64,000 bases of DNA from Variovorax sp. PBL-H6 (GTDB lineage Bacteria > Pseudomonadota > Gammaproteobacteria > Burkholderiales > Burkholderiaceae_C). Positions 6,944-15,626 of the stretch are shown piece by piece (position 1 is the stretch's first letter; each line of letters opens with the position of its first letter). The position numbers were made by a program, and so were the translations under genes. Where the stretch lies: the NCBI RefSeq assembly GCF_901827155.1, contig NZ_LR594660.1, positions 775,195-839,194 of the forward strand. The letters run 5' to 3'. Below the pieces are notes generated by a model. The model saw only the letters and a list, made by a program, of their open reading frames with translations. It did not search any database and was not told where the DNA came from.

Positions 6944-9238
6944 CTACAGAACGAGTTCGCGAATTAACGCGAGCTTCTCTTGCTCGTCGCGCTGAAGGAT
7001 GGCCTCCAGCGAAAACTTTGTCGTCAAAGTATCGACGAGAGAGTAAAACTCCTCATCGATTCGCAGCTTGAAGGAAGCGGGATTTGCGAACAGGTGCTTC
7101 CATTTGCCGTCAGACATGCGAGCGAGAAATTTTGAAGTCAGGTACACGGGGCCCTTAAGCTTCAAAACCATCGTCTCTTGGTCGTCGAGCAACCGCACCA
7201 TGTGGCCTTCGTGGTGACAAGCGGCGTTGAGCTTCAGCAGCTCACCGAACGTCGTCTCAAAGTGCTCCGGCCGGCGGAAGCCCAGCTCTGCGGCCAGGTC
7301 GTCCAGCTCACCTTCTGTCAGCAGCGACGACCCTTGTCGGATTTCGCGCGCGCCGATGAGGTGCAAGCCGTGGTCTTCCTTCTCGTAGGGAACGATATGT
7401 GGGTCCTTTTCGTGCAGAACTTCGAACATCAGCGTCAAGGGACGCTTGCTGAACAGCTTTAGCATCTTCCCGCGAACCGGGCCGGTAATGAAGTCCTTGA
7501 TGTAGCCGACGAAATCGCTTTCGAAGCTACCGGTCGTGTGCACCAGCAGGTCGGACCGCATCACAGGGTGGGGGCTCACGACTCCGAGGAATCCGTTGAG
7601 TTTCACCACCGCGCGCACCCGAGTCTCGGGCGCCAGGTCGAGACCCGCCCCCTCCTCCTTGTAGTTGAAAACCTTGTCGAACGGCTGCGAGACGACGTTG
7701 CCCGCCACGTCGTAGACATGGCCGCGCGCCCGCAGAAGTGCACTGTTCGTACCCCACAGGTGCTCGTAAAACACCGACTTTGCGTACTTGAAGAGGCGCA
7801 AGCCGTAGCGGGTGTCAGTCGACACTGTTGCCAGCTTGTTTGTCACCAGTTCCTGCAGGCCAACGTAGGGTGCAACCCGGGCAGCTTGCACTGCATTAAA
7901 GTCGTACGTCGTGGGCAGAGGCACGACCGAGCTCTTGCCCTTCAGGTAGTCATCCAGCCGCATTGCGAGCAACGAGCCGTTCTGAAACGCGTGTGCGTCC
8001 AGGCTCACCACCTTCACCTGCCAGCTCGTACCCGGGATGTGCCCGCGGATGTAGTACTGGCGTTTGGTTGGCGGCACCAGCTCGGCAGAGCAGAAGTCGT
8101 ACGTGTCGAGGTAGCGCTGCATGGCCGCGTCTGAGTCGAATCGGCCCCAGTTCGATGCGCCGTGAAGCACTTCGTCGCGCGGGGTTCGCATCAGATTGAA
8201 CGCCTTGGCGTCGGCATGGGCGAACACCACCCGCTGGGTGTCGTTCTCGTACATTGCGAAGTGCGGCAACGAGCGCAGGAACGCGATGATGCGCTCCCCC
8301 TCGTCCTCAGGCAGGCGCAGCAGCTCCATGCCGGTCTGGGCATTGCTGAAGGAGCGCCAGAAGTCCAGCTTCTCCTGCTTGGCCGTGTCCCAGAACGCGA
8401 CGAGCTTTGCGTCATGGTTACCCATGACCACCTTTGCCAGCCCAGCCGCGCACATACGCATCACGAAACGCAGCGTCTCGATGCTCTCCGGACCCCGGTC
8501 GACCAGGTCGCCCAGGAAAAGGAGCCGGCGCCCGTCGCGATGGCGATGGAGTCCGTCTGGGCACTCCTCGTACCCCAGCTTCTCGAGCAGGGCACGCAGT
8601 TCGCGCAGCAGGCCATGAATGTCGCCGACAATGTCCCAGTTTTCGCCCTCCAGCTGAAGAGGCGCCACCACGCGGACTACCGCGTCGGACGTCACGACTT
8701 CGTGAGGAAAGCGAGAGGTGCGCTGATAGCCGCCAAGCACGTACGCGGGGGCCTTGCCCTGCGCTGGCACCGTGACACCTTCGAGGAACTCTTGGATGGC
8801 GCGCTCAGGCACACGAGCGCTTCGGCTCGCGTTCTGGGCGAGCACCCGCTCCATCGGAGTATCGACGATGATGACCTTGAACGGCACGCCGGCTTGCTGG
8901 GCCATCTTGGCGAAGCGAGCGCGGTCGAAGCTTCCGGGGATTTCGTCCGCCACGAGCGTGGCGTCGACGATGGTCGTGAGCCCCTGCTTCAGGCGCTCCT
9001 CAACCACCTTTTCGATGGTCTCCCACACAAGGAGGCTTACCGATTGAAGCGGCTCGGAAACCACGTGGCCATCGGCCGCGATGAAGACCGATTCACCACC
9101 GAACGCGCGACGCAGAGCGTCACTCGACTGCACGATGCCGTGCGGCAAACGACTGTTTTGCAACAGGTGCGATTTTCCTGCCCCGGGCAGCCCGGACAGA
9201 ACGGCCAGGCTACCTGCGGGAATGTTGATGACTTGCAT
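6944..9238 (-). CDS. RNA repair enzyme: polynucleotide kinase-phosphatase-RNA ligase
   Basis: A 764-residue, three-domain protein. Domain 1 (1-190) is a P-loop kinase with GLPGAGKS at 16-23, expected to phosphorylate 5'-OH RNA ends. Domain 2 (200-430) is a calcineurin-type metallophosphatase with GDIHG (205-209), GDLVDRG (243-249) and GNHD (273-276), expected to remove 2',3'-cyclic phosphate or 3'-phosphate. Domain 3 (460-764) is a nucleotidyltransferase with a KLNG lysine motif (Lys546), a LMFEV motif and a late LKLKG motif, as in Rnl1/Trl1-type RNA ligases. The order equals that of bacterial Pnkp. ATG 9238 is preceded by AAGGAG at 6 bases, so I reject the longer start at 9298. No Hen1 methyltransferase neighbour is seen. 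Divergent from recA. Confidence 0.88.
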   Translation of the reverse strand: MQVINIPAGSLAVLSGLPGAGKSHLLQNSRLPHGIVQSSDALRRAFGGESVFIAADGHVVSEPLQSVSLLVWETIEKVVEERLKQGLTTIVDATLVADEIPGSFDRARFAKMAQQAGVPFKVIIVDTPMERVLAQNASRSARVPERAIQEFLEGVTVPAQGKAPAYVLGGYQRTSRFPHEVVTSDAVVRVVAPLQLEGENWDIVGDIHGLLRELRALLEKLGYEECPDGLHRHRDGRRLLFLGDLVDRGPESIETLRFVMRMCAAGLAKVVMGNHDAKLVAFWDTAKQEKLDFWRSFSNAQTGMELLRLPEDEGERIIAFLRSLPHFAMYENDTQRVVFAHADAKAFNLMRTPRDEVLHGASNWGRFDSDAAMQRYLDTYDFCSAELVPPTKRQYYIRGHIPGTSWQVKVVSLDAHAFQNGSLLAMRLDDYLKGKSSVVPLPTTYDFNAVQAARVAPYVGLQELVTNKLATVSTDTRYGLRLFKYAKSVFYEHLWGTNSALLRARGHVYDVAGNVVSQPFDKVFNYKEEGAGLDLAPETRVRAVVKLNGFLGVVSPHPVMRSDLLVHTTGSFESDFVGYIKDFITGPVRGKMLKLFSKRPLTLMFEVLHEKDPHIVPYEKEDHGLHLIGAREIRQGSSLLTEGELDDLAAELGFRRPEHFETTFGELLKLNAACHHEGHMVRLLDDQETMVLKLKGPVYLTSKFLARMSDGKWKHLFANPASFKLRIDEEFYSLVDTLTTKFSLEAILQRDEQEKLALIRELVL

Positions 9239-9332
9239 TTGTTGCTCCTTGAGAAATATGTCCTGCAAGGTGTAGGGACGCGGCACCGGCGCCCTCAAGG
9301 CGACTCATCTAAAACGCAACTTTGCTGGACTT

Positions 9333-9354
9333 TAAAACGCTTGGGAGCTATAAT
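9333..9354 (+). promoter_or_regulatory. recA promoter
   Basis: Consensus -10 TATAAT at 9349-9354 with a fair -35 TGGACT at 9326-9331 (17-nt spacer). The spacer also contains TAAAAC at 9333-9338, matching the element-type motif. No CTGT-N8-ACAG LexA box is seen here. Confidence 0.7.
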
Positions 9355-9420
9355 GCTTCTCTGCCCGAAGGCCCTGCCTACTGGGTCCCTCCTCCATTTT
9401 TCCTACCGTACGCACCCCCC

Positions 9421-10461
9421 ATGAACGAAGCCAAGCAAAAAGCCCTCGCCGCCGCCCTCCAACACATCGAAAAGCAGTTCGGCAAGGGGAGCATCATGAA
9501 GTTCTCCGACGACGCACCGCCGGTGGCTATTGAGGTGGTGTCGACGGGCTCGTTGGGTGTGGACATCGCGCTTGGCATCGGCGGCCTGCCCCGCGGCCGC
9601 GTGGTTGAGATTTATGGTCCGGAAAGCTCGGGCAAGACCACCCTCACCCTGCAGACCATCGCCGAAGGCCAGCTACAGGGCCTGCAGTGCGCTTTCGTGG
9701 ACGCAGAACACGCGCTGGACGTGCAGTACGCCCAAAAGCTCGGCGTCAACCTCTCTGACCTGCTCATCAGCCAGCCGGACACCGGCGAACAAGCCCTGGA
9801 AATCGTTGACTCCCTGGTCCGCTCCGGCGCAGTCGACATCATCGTCGTCGACTCGGTAGCCGCGCTGACGCCCAAGGCTGAAATCGAGGGCGAGATGGGT
9901 GACTCCCTGCCCGGTCTGCAAGCCCGCCTGATGAGCCAGGCGCTGCGGAAGCTGACCGCTGTGGTCAAACAAAACAACTGCCTCGTCATCTTCATCAACC
10001 AACTCCGTATGAAGATAGGCGTCATGTTCGGCTCGCCCGAGACGACCACCGGTGGCAATGCACTGAAGTTCTACGCCTCGGTGCGCCTGGACATCCGCCG
10101 CATCGGCACCATCAAGAAGGGTGACGAGGCCATCGGCAACGAGACGAAGGTCAAGGTCGTGAAGAACAAGGTCTCGCCCCCGTTCAAGACTGCAGAGTTC
10201 GACATCCTCTTCGGGCAGGGCGTGCGACGGGCCGGTGAGGTGCTCGACCTGGCCGTGACCCACAAGCTGGCGGAGAAGTCGGGCGCATGGTACAGCTACA
10301 AGGGCGAGAAGATTGGCCAAGGCCGTGACAACACTTGCGACTTCCTGCGCGACAACCCCACCCTGCTGGCAGAAATCGAAGGCAAGGTGCGCGCCCTGGT
10401 GATGCCGAAGCCGGGCGCCGTGTCTGCGAACGACGAGGCCACCAGCGCGCTCGATGCCTGA
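9421..10461 (+). CDS. recA: RecA recombinase
   Basis: A 346-residue, full-length RecA. It has the N-terminal [20 protein letters not shown] region, Walker A GPESSGKT at about 66-73, Walker [11 protein letters not shown], loop L1 with EGEMGD, and L2 with the [10 protein letters not shown] and GNALKFYAS regions, plus a short acidic tail. It forms ATP-dependent filaments on single-stranded DNA for strand exchange and SOS activation. ATG 9421 matches the usual RecA start; the upstream in-frame extension to 9322 crosses the promoter. On a plasmid this is presumably a second copy beside the chromosomal gene. It is monocistronic with its own promoter and terminator. Confidence 0.97.
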   Translation: MNEAKQKALAAALQHIEKQFGKGSIMKFSDDAPPVAIEVVSTGSLGVDIALGIGGLPRGRVVEIYGPESSGKTTLTLQTIAEGQLQGLQCAFVDAEHALDVQYAQKLGVNLSDLLISQPDTGEQALEIVDSLVRSGAVDIIVVDSVAALTPKAEIEGEMGDSLPGLQARLMSQALRKLTAVVKQNNCLVIFINQLRMKIGVMFGSPETTTGGNALKFYASVRLDIRRIGTIKKGDEAIGNETKVKVVKNKVSPPFKTAEFDILFGQGVRRAGEVLDLAVTHKLAEKSGAWYSYKGEKIGQGRDNTCDFLRDNPTLLAEIEGKVRALVMPKPGAVSANDEATSALDA

Positions 10462-10481
10462 CCGACTCGCCGGGCATCAGC

Positions 10482-10505
10482 AAGGGGGCTTCGGCCCCTT
10501 TTTAT
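10482..10505 (+). terminator. recA terminator
   Basis: G/C stem GGGGC/GCCCC with TTCG loop and a TTTTT tract. Confidence 0.85.
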
Positions 10506-10600
10506 TGACCGCCGCGCCGCAACCCCGTGTTGCACAAAGGCGGAAAGCAACACAGCATCCAACCGCGGAGGACCCCTTCGCTTGCCTAGCGCTGGCTGGA

Positions 10601-11242
10601 CTATTCGCCGATGAGATTGGCTTTTGCTCTATCTTTTTCTCTGGCCACGCTGTAGAGGTCCCGCACCCTTTTCCATTCCTCTTCAGCCGCGTCGCCGTAG
10701 TCGAGCGACTCATAAAGTCTCGCCACCTTGCTGCGCAACGTGGCTGCCTCCACCAAAGACGCGGTGCTGTCGTCTCGCCACTCAACGCCTCGGGCGGCTA
10801 CCCGGTACGCACGCGCCGCTCGATAGGCTTCACCCGCACTCTCGAAGTAGTCGCCGGCCTTCAGCGCGTATTCAATAGACCGCTCGTCGTCTCTGACCGG
10901 TGAACCCGGCACGCACAGCACTTCCGCCGCCGCAACCCAAGCGTTTGCCAGACCTACCGTATCGTTGAGTCGCCGGAGCAGCTCCATAGCCTCTTCAAGC
11001 TTGCCAAGACGCAACTCCTCTGATGACTCTGCGTCGAACGCCAACAGCTCGGCTGCCCGGGCCTTGAGCTGCTCTCGGCTTGACCGCTTGAGTTCTTCAG
11101 CATGCTCGGCTCGGCGCTTCCACCAGGGCACAAACCACCTGCGGGCCGCGATGGCGACTACAACTACGGCGACAACTGCCTCCACTCCCTGCGCAGGCCC
11201 GCTCCAGTCTTCTAAGAAATGTCGGACGTCGTCAATGCCCAT
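10601..11242 (-). CDS. Membrane-anchored helical-repeat protein
   Basis: A 213-residue protein with one N-terminal membrane helix (about 18-36), a basic and charged coiled-coil stretch (40-100), and Ala/Glu-rich helical hairpins (100-205) that look like TPR-type repeats (ALKAGDYFESAGEAYRAARA). TPR-like domains usually bind other proteins. GAGGGGG lies before ATG 11242. No enzyme motif is visible and the partner is unknown. Confidence 0.6.
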   Translation of the reverse strand: MGIDDVRHFLEDWSGPAQGVEAVVAVVVVAIAARRWFVPWWKRRAEHAEELKRSSREQLKARAAELLAFDAESSEELRLGKLEEAMELLRRLNDTVGLANAWVAAAEVLCVPGSPVRDDERSIEYALKAGDYFESAGEAYRAARAYRVAARGVEWRDDSTASLVEAATLRSKVARLYESLDYGDAAEEEWKRVRDLYSVAREKDRAKANLIGE

Positions 11243-11346
11243 ACAGACCCCCTCGGGTGGGATTGTGCGCCGTCAGCGGCAGGCAGAAAAGCGGTTACAC
11301 AGCAGGCGCTCCAACAACCGCTTCGACGCGCGTGCTTGGTCCGCAG

Positions 11347-11892
11347 TCAGCGGCAGGACGCCGGGAACCCGCGGAGCAGTTGCTTCAGCTGGTGGGTGTC
11401 GAACACCACGGTCTGCTTCCCAAGGTCCCGGAAGGAAAGCGTCAATGAAACGCTCGGCTTGCTGGCAAGGTAGCGCGTGAACTCGACCGGATTCGGCGGG
11501 AAGATGTTCAGGCCGCTCCCCTTCTGCCATTCGGCGGCCTTGCCGTCGACTTCCACCGGAGTCGTCTTGACACCAGTCGTAGCCATACGCGAGTCGATGC
11601 GGGCATCGGGTGCGCCGGCGTTGCAGAGCAAGCCGAACGAGGGAACGTCGTACGAGGTTCCGTTGACGACCATGTCGCCCGTTGCTCGGCGTGTAGCCTC
11701 CAACACGGGGCCTTGCTGGCGAATTGTCCAGCCATCGAGCTGCTCTTCCTTGAGCTGCTCCGGGAGCGGACCCTCTACGATGTCGCCCCCGCTCTTGAGG
11801 AACGCCAGCTCCTCCGGAACTTTATCCTGAATGCTGACGAAGGCCATCAAGCCGAAGGCCAGCGCGACGAAAATCCAGAGTATTGCGTTCAT
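11347..11892 (-). CDS. Membrane-anchored hypothetical protein
   Basis: A 181-residue protein starting MNAILW, with one N-terminal membrane helix (3-18) and a polar, presumably periplasmic or cytosolic, domain. ATG 11892 overlaps the stop of the SecB-like gene by 3 bases within ATGA, indicating translational coupling, so I reject the longer Arg-rich extension to 12114. No family recognised. The coupling suggests it works with, or is a client of, the SecB-like protein. Confidence 0.6.
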   Translation of the reverse strand: MNAILWIFVALAFGLMAFVSIQDKVPEELAFLKSGGDIVEGPLPEQLKEEQLDGWTIRQQGPVLEATRRATGDMVVNGTSYDVPSFGLLCNAGAPDARIDSRMATTGVKTTPVEVDGKAAEWQKGSGLNIFPPNPVEFTRYLASKPSVSLTLSFRDLGKQTVVFDTHQLKQLLRGFPASCR

Positions 11893-12314
11893 TCGCCGGT
11901 TTTCTTGCGGGCAAGCGCCAGCAGTTGGTCGCCCGACAGGGGCGGCAGGGTGATGGGGCCGTAACCTGTCTGCATGGTGGCAGTGGAGATGGCGGCGCGG
12001 ATGTTTCCGATGAGCAGGCCTGGAATCTGCCGCTCGAGCATGGCAGCGAGCTCTTCGTCGGTGAGGTTTGCGTGCGCAACGATGGCTTCCAGGGCGGCGC
12101 CGGCCTCGAAGCAAAGAACGCCTTCTTCATTGGTGGCCTCGACCGTCACCGACAACTCCACGCGATGGTGACCCGGGTGCTCCAGCGCCTCCGAGGTGAG
12201 CTCGACACTGACGGCGTTGCTCACCTGGCTCTTGTTCTCATAGGGGCGAACGTGCGCGGTCGCATACAGCGCCTGTACGTACTGAGCAACGATGTTGCAG
12301 GTCTTGTCTTGCAC
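11889..12314 (-). CDS. SecB-like chaperone (second copy)
   Basis: A 141-residue protein with a SecB-type layout: beta strands (VELTSEALE, VELSVTVEAT, GVLCFEAGAALEAIV), a crossover loop, then a helix with IGNIRAAISTATMQTGYG and a LPPLS tail, comparable to SecB's PYARE helix and APVNF end. It is coupled by ATGA overlap to a membrane-anchored protein, a possible client. A promoter motif lies 36 bases upstream. The sequence is clearly different from the SecB-like protein at 1558-2001. Confidence 0.6.
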   Translation of the reverse strand: MQDKTCNIVAQYVQALYATAHVRPYENKSQVSNAVSVELTSEALEHPGHHRVELSVTVEATNEEGVLCFEAGAALEAIVAHANLTDEELAAMLERQIPGLLIGNIRAAISTATMQTGYGPITLPPLSGDQLLALARKKTGE

Positions 12315-12349
12315 GGTGAGTCCTTCTGGTTCGATTGAGGTCGTTCGAA

Positions 12350-12368
12350 CCTTTAGCCTACGGGTTTA
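12350..12368 (-). promoter_or_regulatory. Element-type promoter motif
   Basis: Minus strand TAAAC, 8 nt, TAAAGG, upstream of the second SecB-like gene. It also overlaps the stop of the 12366-12728 gene. Confidence 0.5.
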
Positions 12369-12728
12369 GCCGGCGTGCACTTCGGCGGCATCCTGCGCTT
12401 TGAGCTCACGAATGGACGCGTGGCTGGCGTTGCGAGCAATGCGTAGGAGCATCCCGGCGACCTCCTCCCCCTTGTTCGACAGGGCGAAGAAGCTCTCCTT
12501 GCCATGACGGTCGGTACCCCAGTCGGCCAGGCCGTGGGCAGACAGGCGCATCGCGAGGTCCGGCTGAGTTTTCAGCTCCTTCAGCACCTGTCGCTTCAGC
12601 AGGCCGAACTCCCCTGCGTCCAACAGGACGAGCATGAAGCGCTTCTCGTCGTCAGTCATCCAGTCCAGCTCATGCGGAACCTTGGTCTGGCGAAGGATGC
12701 CAAGGTTGTCGAGCTCTACGTTTTCCAT
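12366..12728 (-). CDS. Small hypothetical protein, possibly winged-helix
   Basis: A 120-residue soluble protein starting MENVELDN. Helical segments followed by a short ALSNKGEEVAGMLLRIAR stretch resemble the wing and last helix of winged-helix proteins, but no family is certain. ATG 12728 is preferred over the longer frame, which crosses the promoter. Divergent from the pilus ATPase gene; the intergenic region holds a promoter motif in each direction, so it could regulate its neighbour. Confidence 0.5.
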   Translation of the reverse strand: MENVELDNLGILRQTKVPHELDWMTDDEKRFMLVLLDAGEFGLLKRQVLKELKTQPDLAMRLSAHGLADWGTDRHGKESFFALSNKGEEVAGMLLRIARNASHASIRELKAQDAAEVHAG

Positions 12729-12763
12729 GGGGCTGCGCCTCAAATTCAGTGTGGTGTGTGTTC

Positions 12764-12783
12764 TTTTTAGCCTTTGGGTTTTA
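12764..12783 (-). promoter_or_regulatory. Element-type promoter motif
   Basis: Minus strand TAAAAC, 8 nt, TAAAAA, 36 bases upstream of ATG 12728. Confidence 0.5.
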
Positions 12784-12805
12784 AACGCGGTCCCGTTTAA
12801 AGATT

Positions 12806-12824
12806 TAAACGCTGGACTTATACG
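12806..12824 (+). promoter_or_regulatory. Element-type promoter motif for pilus set 1
   Basis: TAAAC (12806-12810), 8 nt, TATACG (12819-12824). The start codon of the ATPase is only 6 bases after the -10 box, so the mRNA may be leaderless. Confidence 0.6.
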
Positions 12825-12830
12825 CTCCAC

Positions 12831-14375
12831 ATGGATACGAGCGCATCATCAATGAACGACACGCCCCCTGCCCCAGCACCCGCGAAACGAACCGGCTTCG
12901 GTGAATACCTGATTCAGAAGGGGTACATCACCCAGCAGGTTCTGCATGCCGCCAAAGCAGAGCAAGCAATCACGCAGGAGCGCCTGGGGCTCATCCTGTG
13001 CCGGGGTGGCTTCATTTCGCGAGCCACGCTCCTCGAGACGATTCTTGCCACCAATCCCGACATGATTCACGGGGAGTCGCTCTTTACCGCGCGAATCCCG
13101 GCCGACGTGCTGATGGGCACGCGCACAATGGTGGTCGCTGAAGCGGCGGGCAAGGTCTACCTGGCTACTCTCGAGTCCGAGCGCCAGGCGGCGGCAGAAA
13201 TAAAGCCCTACTACCCCGAAGCTGAGCTCGTCTTCGTTGCGGCGGACTTCGAGAAGGTCGACTCCTACCTCGAGCAGGTGCGCGCCATGGAGCAGGACGA
13301 CGACTCTCTTGTTGACAAGATTCTGCGGCGCGCCTTCGCTGACGGCGTCTCCGACTTGCACATCGTGCCGCGGTATGACTCCTACACCATCTTCAGCCGG
13401 TACCTCGGTCGCCGGGCGCACACCCACGAGGGCACGCTCGACGAGTACAACACCCTCTCTGCGCGAATCAAGGACCTTTCCCGCATGGACTTGGCCGAGC
13501 GGCGCGTCCCGCAGGATGGGGGCTTTCAGATGGAATACAACGGGAAGCTGGTCGACCTCCGGGTCTCGGCAATCCCGACCGGCAACAGCGAGTACATCGT
13601 CATCCGGTTGCTGGACCCTGACCGCGTGCAGCCTTCGCTGGACGGCCTGGGTGTCACCCGCATTTCGGAATGGCGCAAGGGCGTGTCCCGCCCGGACGGC
13701 CTGTGCCTCATCGCCGGCCCCACGGGCTCGGGCAAGACCTCGACACTGAACGCCTCCATCCGCGAGATGGACCGTTTTGGCAGCTCCATCTTCACCATGG
13801 AAGACCCTGTCGAGTACCGTATCCCGTACGTTGGCCAGGTCAACAAGAACGAAACCCTCGGCCTGGACTTCTCGCGCGGTATCCGCGCCTTCATGCGGTC
13901 TGACCCGGACGTCATCGTGGTAGGTGAAATCCGGGACGCGGAAACCGCCCGGAATGCCATCAAGGCCGGCGAAACGGGCCACCTGGTGCTGGGCACCCTG
14001 CACACGGGCTCCATCTTCGGCGTGGTCGCGCGTCTACGGGACCTGGAGGTGCCTCAGCACGAACTGCTGTACCTGCTGCGCTCCATCCTTGTGCAGCGCC
14101 TCATTCGGACTACCTGCGTGCACTGCAAGGGCGACGGGTGCCCTGCCTGCTACCACAGTGGGTATGGCGGCCGGACCGTGATTTCTGAGAGTGCCTACTT
14201 CTCGACTGAAGAAGACGTGAAGAAGCTGCTCGCCGGCGAGCGCTCATGGCCGACGATGCTCGAAGATGCCATCCTGAAGTGCCAGCAAGGCATCACGACC
14301 CGCAAGGAAGTAATCCGCGTTTTCGGTGAAGAAGCGCTGATGCTCTTCGAGAAGCTGGACAAGGGAGAAGCATAA
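12831..14375 (+). CDS. Type IV pilus assembly ATPase, PilB/GspE family (set 1)
   Basis: A 514-residue hexameric secretion ATPase that powers pilin extrusion from the inner-membrane face. N-terminal MshEN-like region at 20-150. ATPase core with Walker A GPTGSGKT near 296-303, Asp box (MEDPVEY), Walker B VVGEIRD near 363 and His box HLVLGTLHTGS. A zinc knuckle with four cysteines (CVHC, CPAC) lies at about 428-439, as in assembly rather than retraction ATPases. ATG 12831 fits the promoter position; the second ATG at 12852 is possible. The platform protein begins at the next base after the stop. Confidence 0.92.
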   Translation: MDTSASSMNDTPPAPAPAKRTGFGEYLIQKGYITQQVLHAAKAEQAITQERLGLILCRGGFISRATLLETILATNPDMIHGESLFTARIPADVLMGTRTMVVAEAAGKVYLATLESERQAAAEIKPYYPEAELVFVAADFEKVDSYLEQVRAMEQDDDSLVDKILRRAFADGVSDLHIVPRYDSYTIFSRYLGRRAHTHEGTLDEYNTLSARIKDLSRMDLAERRVPQDGGFQMEYNGKLVDLRVSAIPTGNSEYIVIRLLDPDRVQPSLDGLGVTRISEWRKGVSRPDGLCLIAGPTGSGKTSTLNASIREMDRFGSSIFTMEDPVEYRIPYVGQVNKNETLGLDFSRGIRAFMRSDPDVIVVGEIRDAETARNAIKAGETGHLVLGTLHTGSIFGVVARLRDLEVPQHELLYLLRSILVQRLIRTTCVHCKGDGCPACYHSGYGGRTVISESAYFSTEEDVKKLLAGERSWPTMLEDAILKCQQGITTRKEVIRVFGEEALMLFEKLDKGEA

Positions 14376-15551
14376 ATGCCAGTCTTCGAAGGGCGCGTAA
14401 AGCTCAAGAACAACTCAGTCAAGCGGGTTGAGCTCCAGGCCCGTACGGCCGAGGAGGCGCGGCACCATCTGGGCAAGATGGGTCGCATTGTCACGGTCAA
14501 GAAGAAGGTCGGCATGGACCTCGGCCGCGGCCTCACGGTCGCTGACCGCCAAATCTTCTTTAGCCGCCTGGCAGCCATGCTGAGTTCGCGCGTGGGTACC
14601 TCCGCAGCGCTGGCCCTGCTTCGCGATACGTTCAAGGGCCGCATTCAGGAGGTCTCTGCCCGCCTGCTTGCCCAGGTGGAAGCCGGCAAGGACCTCTCGG
14701 ACGCCATGGAAGCTGTCGGCGCACCAGATTTCCCAGAAGCTACTGTGGCGCTCATCAAGGCTGGCGCTCGCTCAGGCGAGACCTGGCGCGCGCTGCGCGA
14801 CGCTGCCGAGTTTGAGCGCGAGCTCGTGAAGGTCAAGAAGGGTGCGGCCAAGGGCCTGGCGACCGGCATCTTCTCATTCGTCTTCGCGGGCGTCATCACG
14901 GTCGTGAGTACGCTCTACGTCGGGCCAAAAATCATGGGGTCCGACCTAATCAAGGCCGCGGGTGATTCCGTGAACATCGACTTCATCAACACCACGGCCT
15001 TTGTGGTCGGCTGCATCATGGCCGTGCTGATGGTCATAGGATTGTTCTTCTTTCTGCTTGCAGCCGTGGGCCGGCAAATCAGTCCCGTCCACGCAGACCG
15101 CTTCATCCTTAAGATTCCGTACTACAAGGACCTTATCCTTGCCAAGAACAACTTCATAGTTCTGTACGGGCTGAGCTTGCTCGTGAAGTCCGGGGTACGC
15201 ACCGAAGAAGCGCTGCGCCTCTCTGCTGTAGGTGCTCCTAAGGGCGCTTTGCGCACCGACCTGATGAACGCGACTACCGCGGTAAAAACGGGGCGCAGTT
15301 GGCCCCAGGTGATGACCACATTTCATCCGACCGACAAGGCATCCCTAATGAGCGCATCGGACCGAGAACAAGTGGCCGGAACACTGGGCACGCTAGCAAA
15401 TCAGTATCGTGAGCTATACGCACAGCGGCTAGCGTCGTTCGTGCCAATGCTGAACCTCATCGCTGCCCTCTTCATGTGTATTGCCGGAGGCATTCTGTTC
15501 GGCCAAGCAATCCTTCCAATGCTTATGGCCTCCGGCGGAGTATTCGGCTAA
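14376..15551 (+). CDS. Type IV pilus platform protein, PilC/GspF family (set 1)
   Basis: A 391-residue inner-membrane protein with two GspF-type cytoplasmic helical domains (about 55-170 and 255-360) and membrane helices near 170-200, 210-240 and 365-390. It is the partner of the PilB-type ATPase directly upstream and moves pilin subunits into the fibre. The start follows the ATPase stop with no gap. Its TAA stop doubles as the TAA of the next promoter motif. Confidence 0.88.
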   Translation: MPVFEGRVKLKNNSVKRVELQARTAEEARHHLGKMGRIVTVKKKVGMDLGRGLTVADRQIFFSRLAAMLSSRVGTSAALALLRDTFKGRIQEVSARLLAQVEAGKDLSDAMEAVGAPDFPEATVALIKAGARSGETWRALRDAAEFERELVKVKKGAAKGLATGIFSFVFAGVITVVSTLYVGPKIMGSDLIKAAGDSVNIDFINTTAFVVGCIMAVLMVIGLFFFLLAAVGRQISPVHADRFILKIPYYKDLILAKNNFIVLYGLSLLVKSGVRTEEALRLSAVGAPKGALRTDLMNATTAVKTGRSWPQVMTTFHPTDKASLMSASDREQVAGTLGTLANQYRELYAQRLASFVPMLNLIAALFMCIAGGILFGQAILPMLMASGGVFG

Positions 15552-15566
15552 ACGCGTTCCTATACG
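15549..15566 (+). promoter_or_regulatory. Element-type promoter motif for pilin-like gene
   Basis: TAAAC (15549-15553), 7 nt, TATACG (15561-15566). It overlaps the stop codon of the platform gene and gives the pilin-like gene its own transcript. Confidence 0.6.
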
Positions 15567-15626
15567 TGCAAGCAGCATCAACCCTCAAGCAACACAAGCA
15601 ACCGAACCAGGTTTGGAGTCTTCAAT

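Noticed and set aside
9322..9420. Upstream extension of RecA
   Set aside because: It crosses the TATAAT promoter, and RecA proteins start at the MNEAKQKAL position.
9301..9420. LexA/SOS box upstream of recA
   Set aside because: No CTGT-N8-ACAG pattern is present.
8162..9424. Long plus-strand frame opposite the RNA repair gene
   Set aside because: Antisense shadow of a GC-rich gene with no family resemblance.
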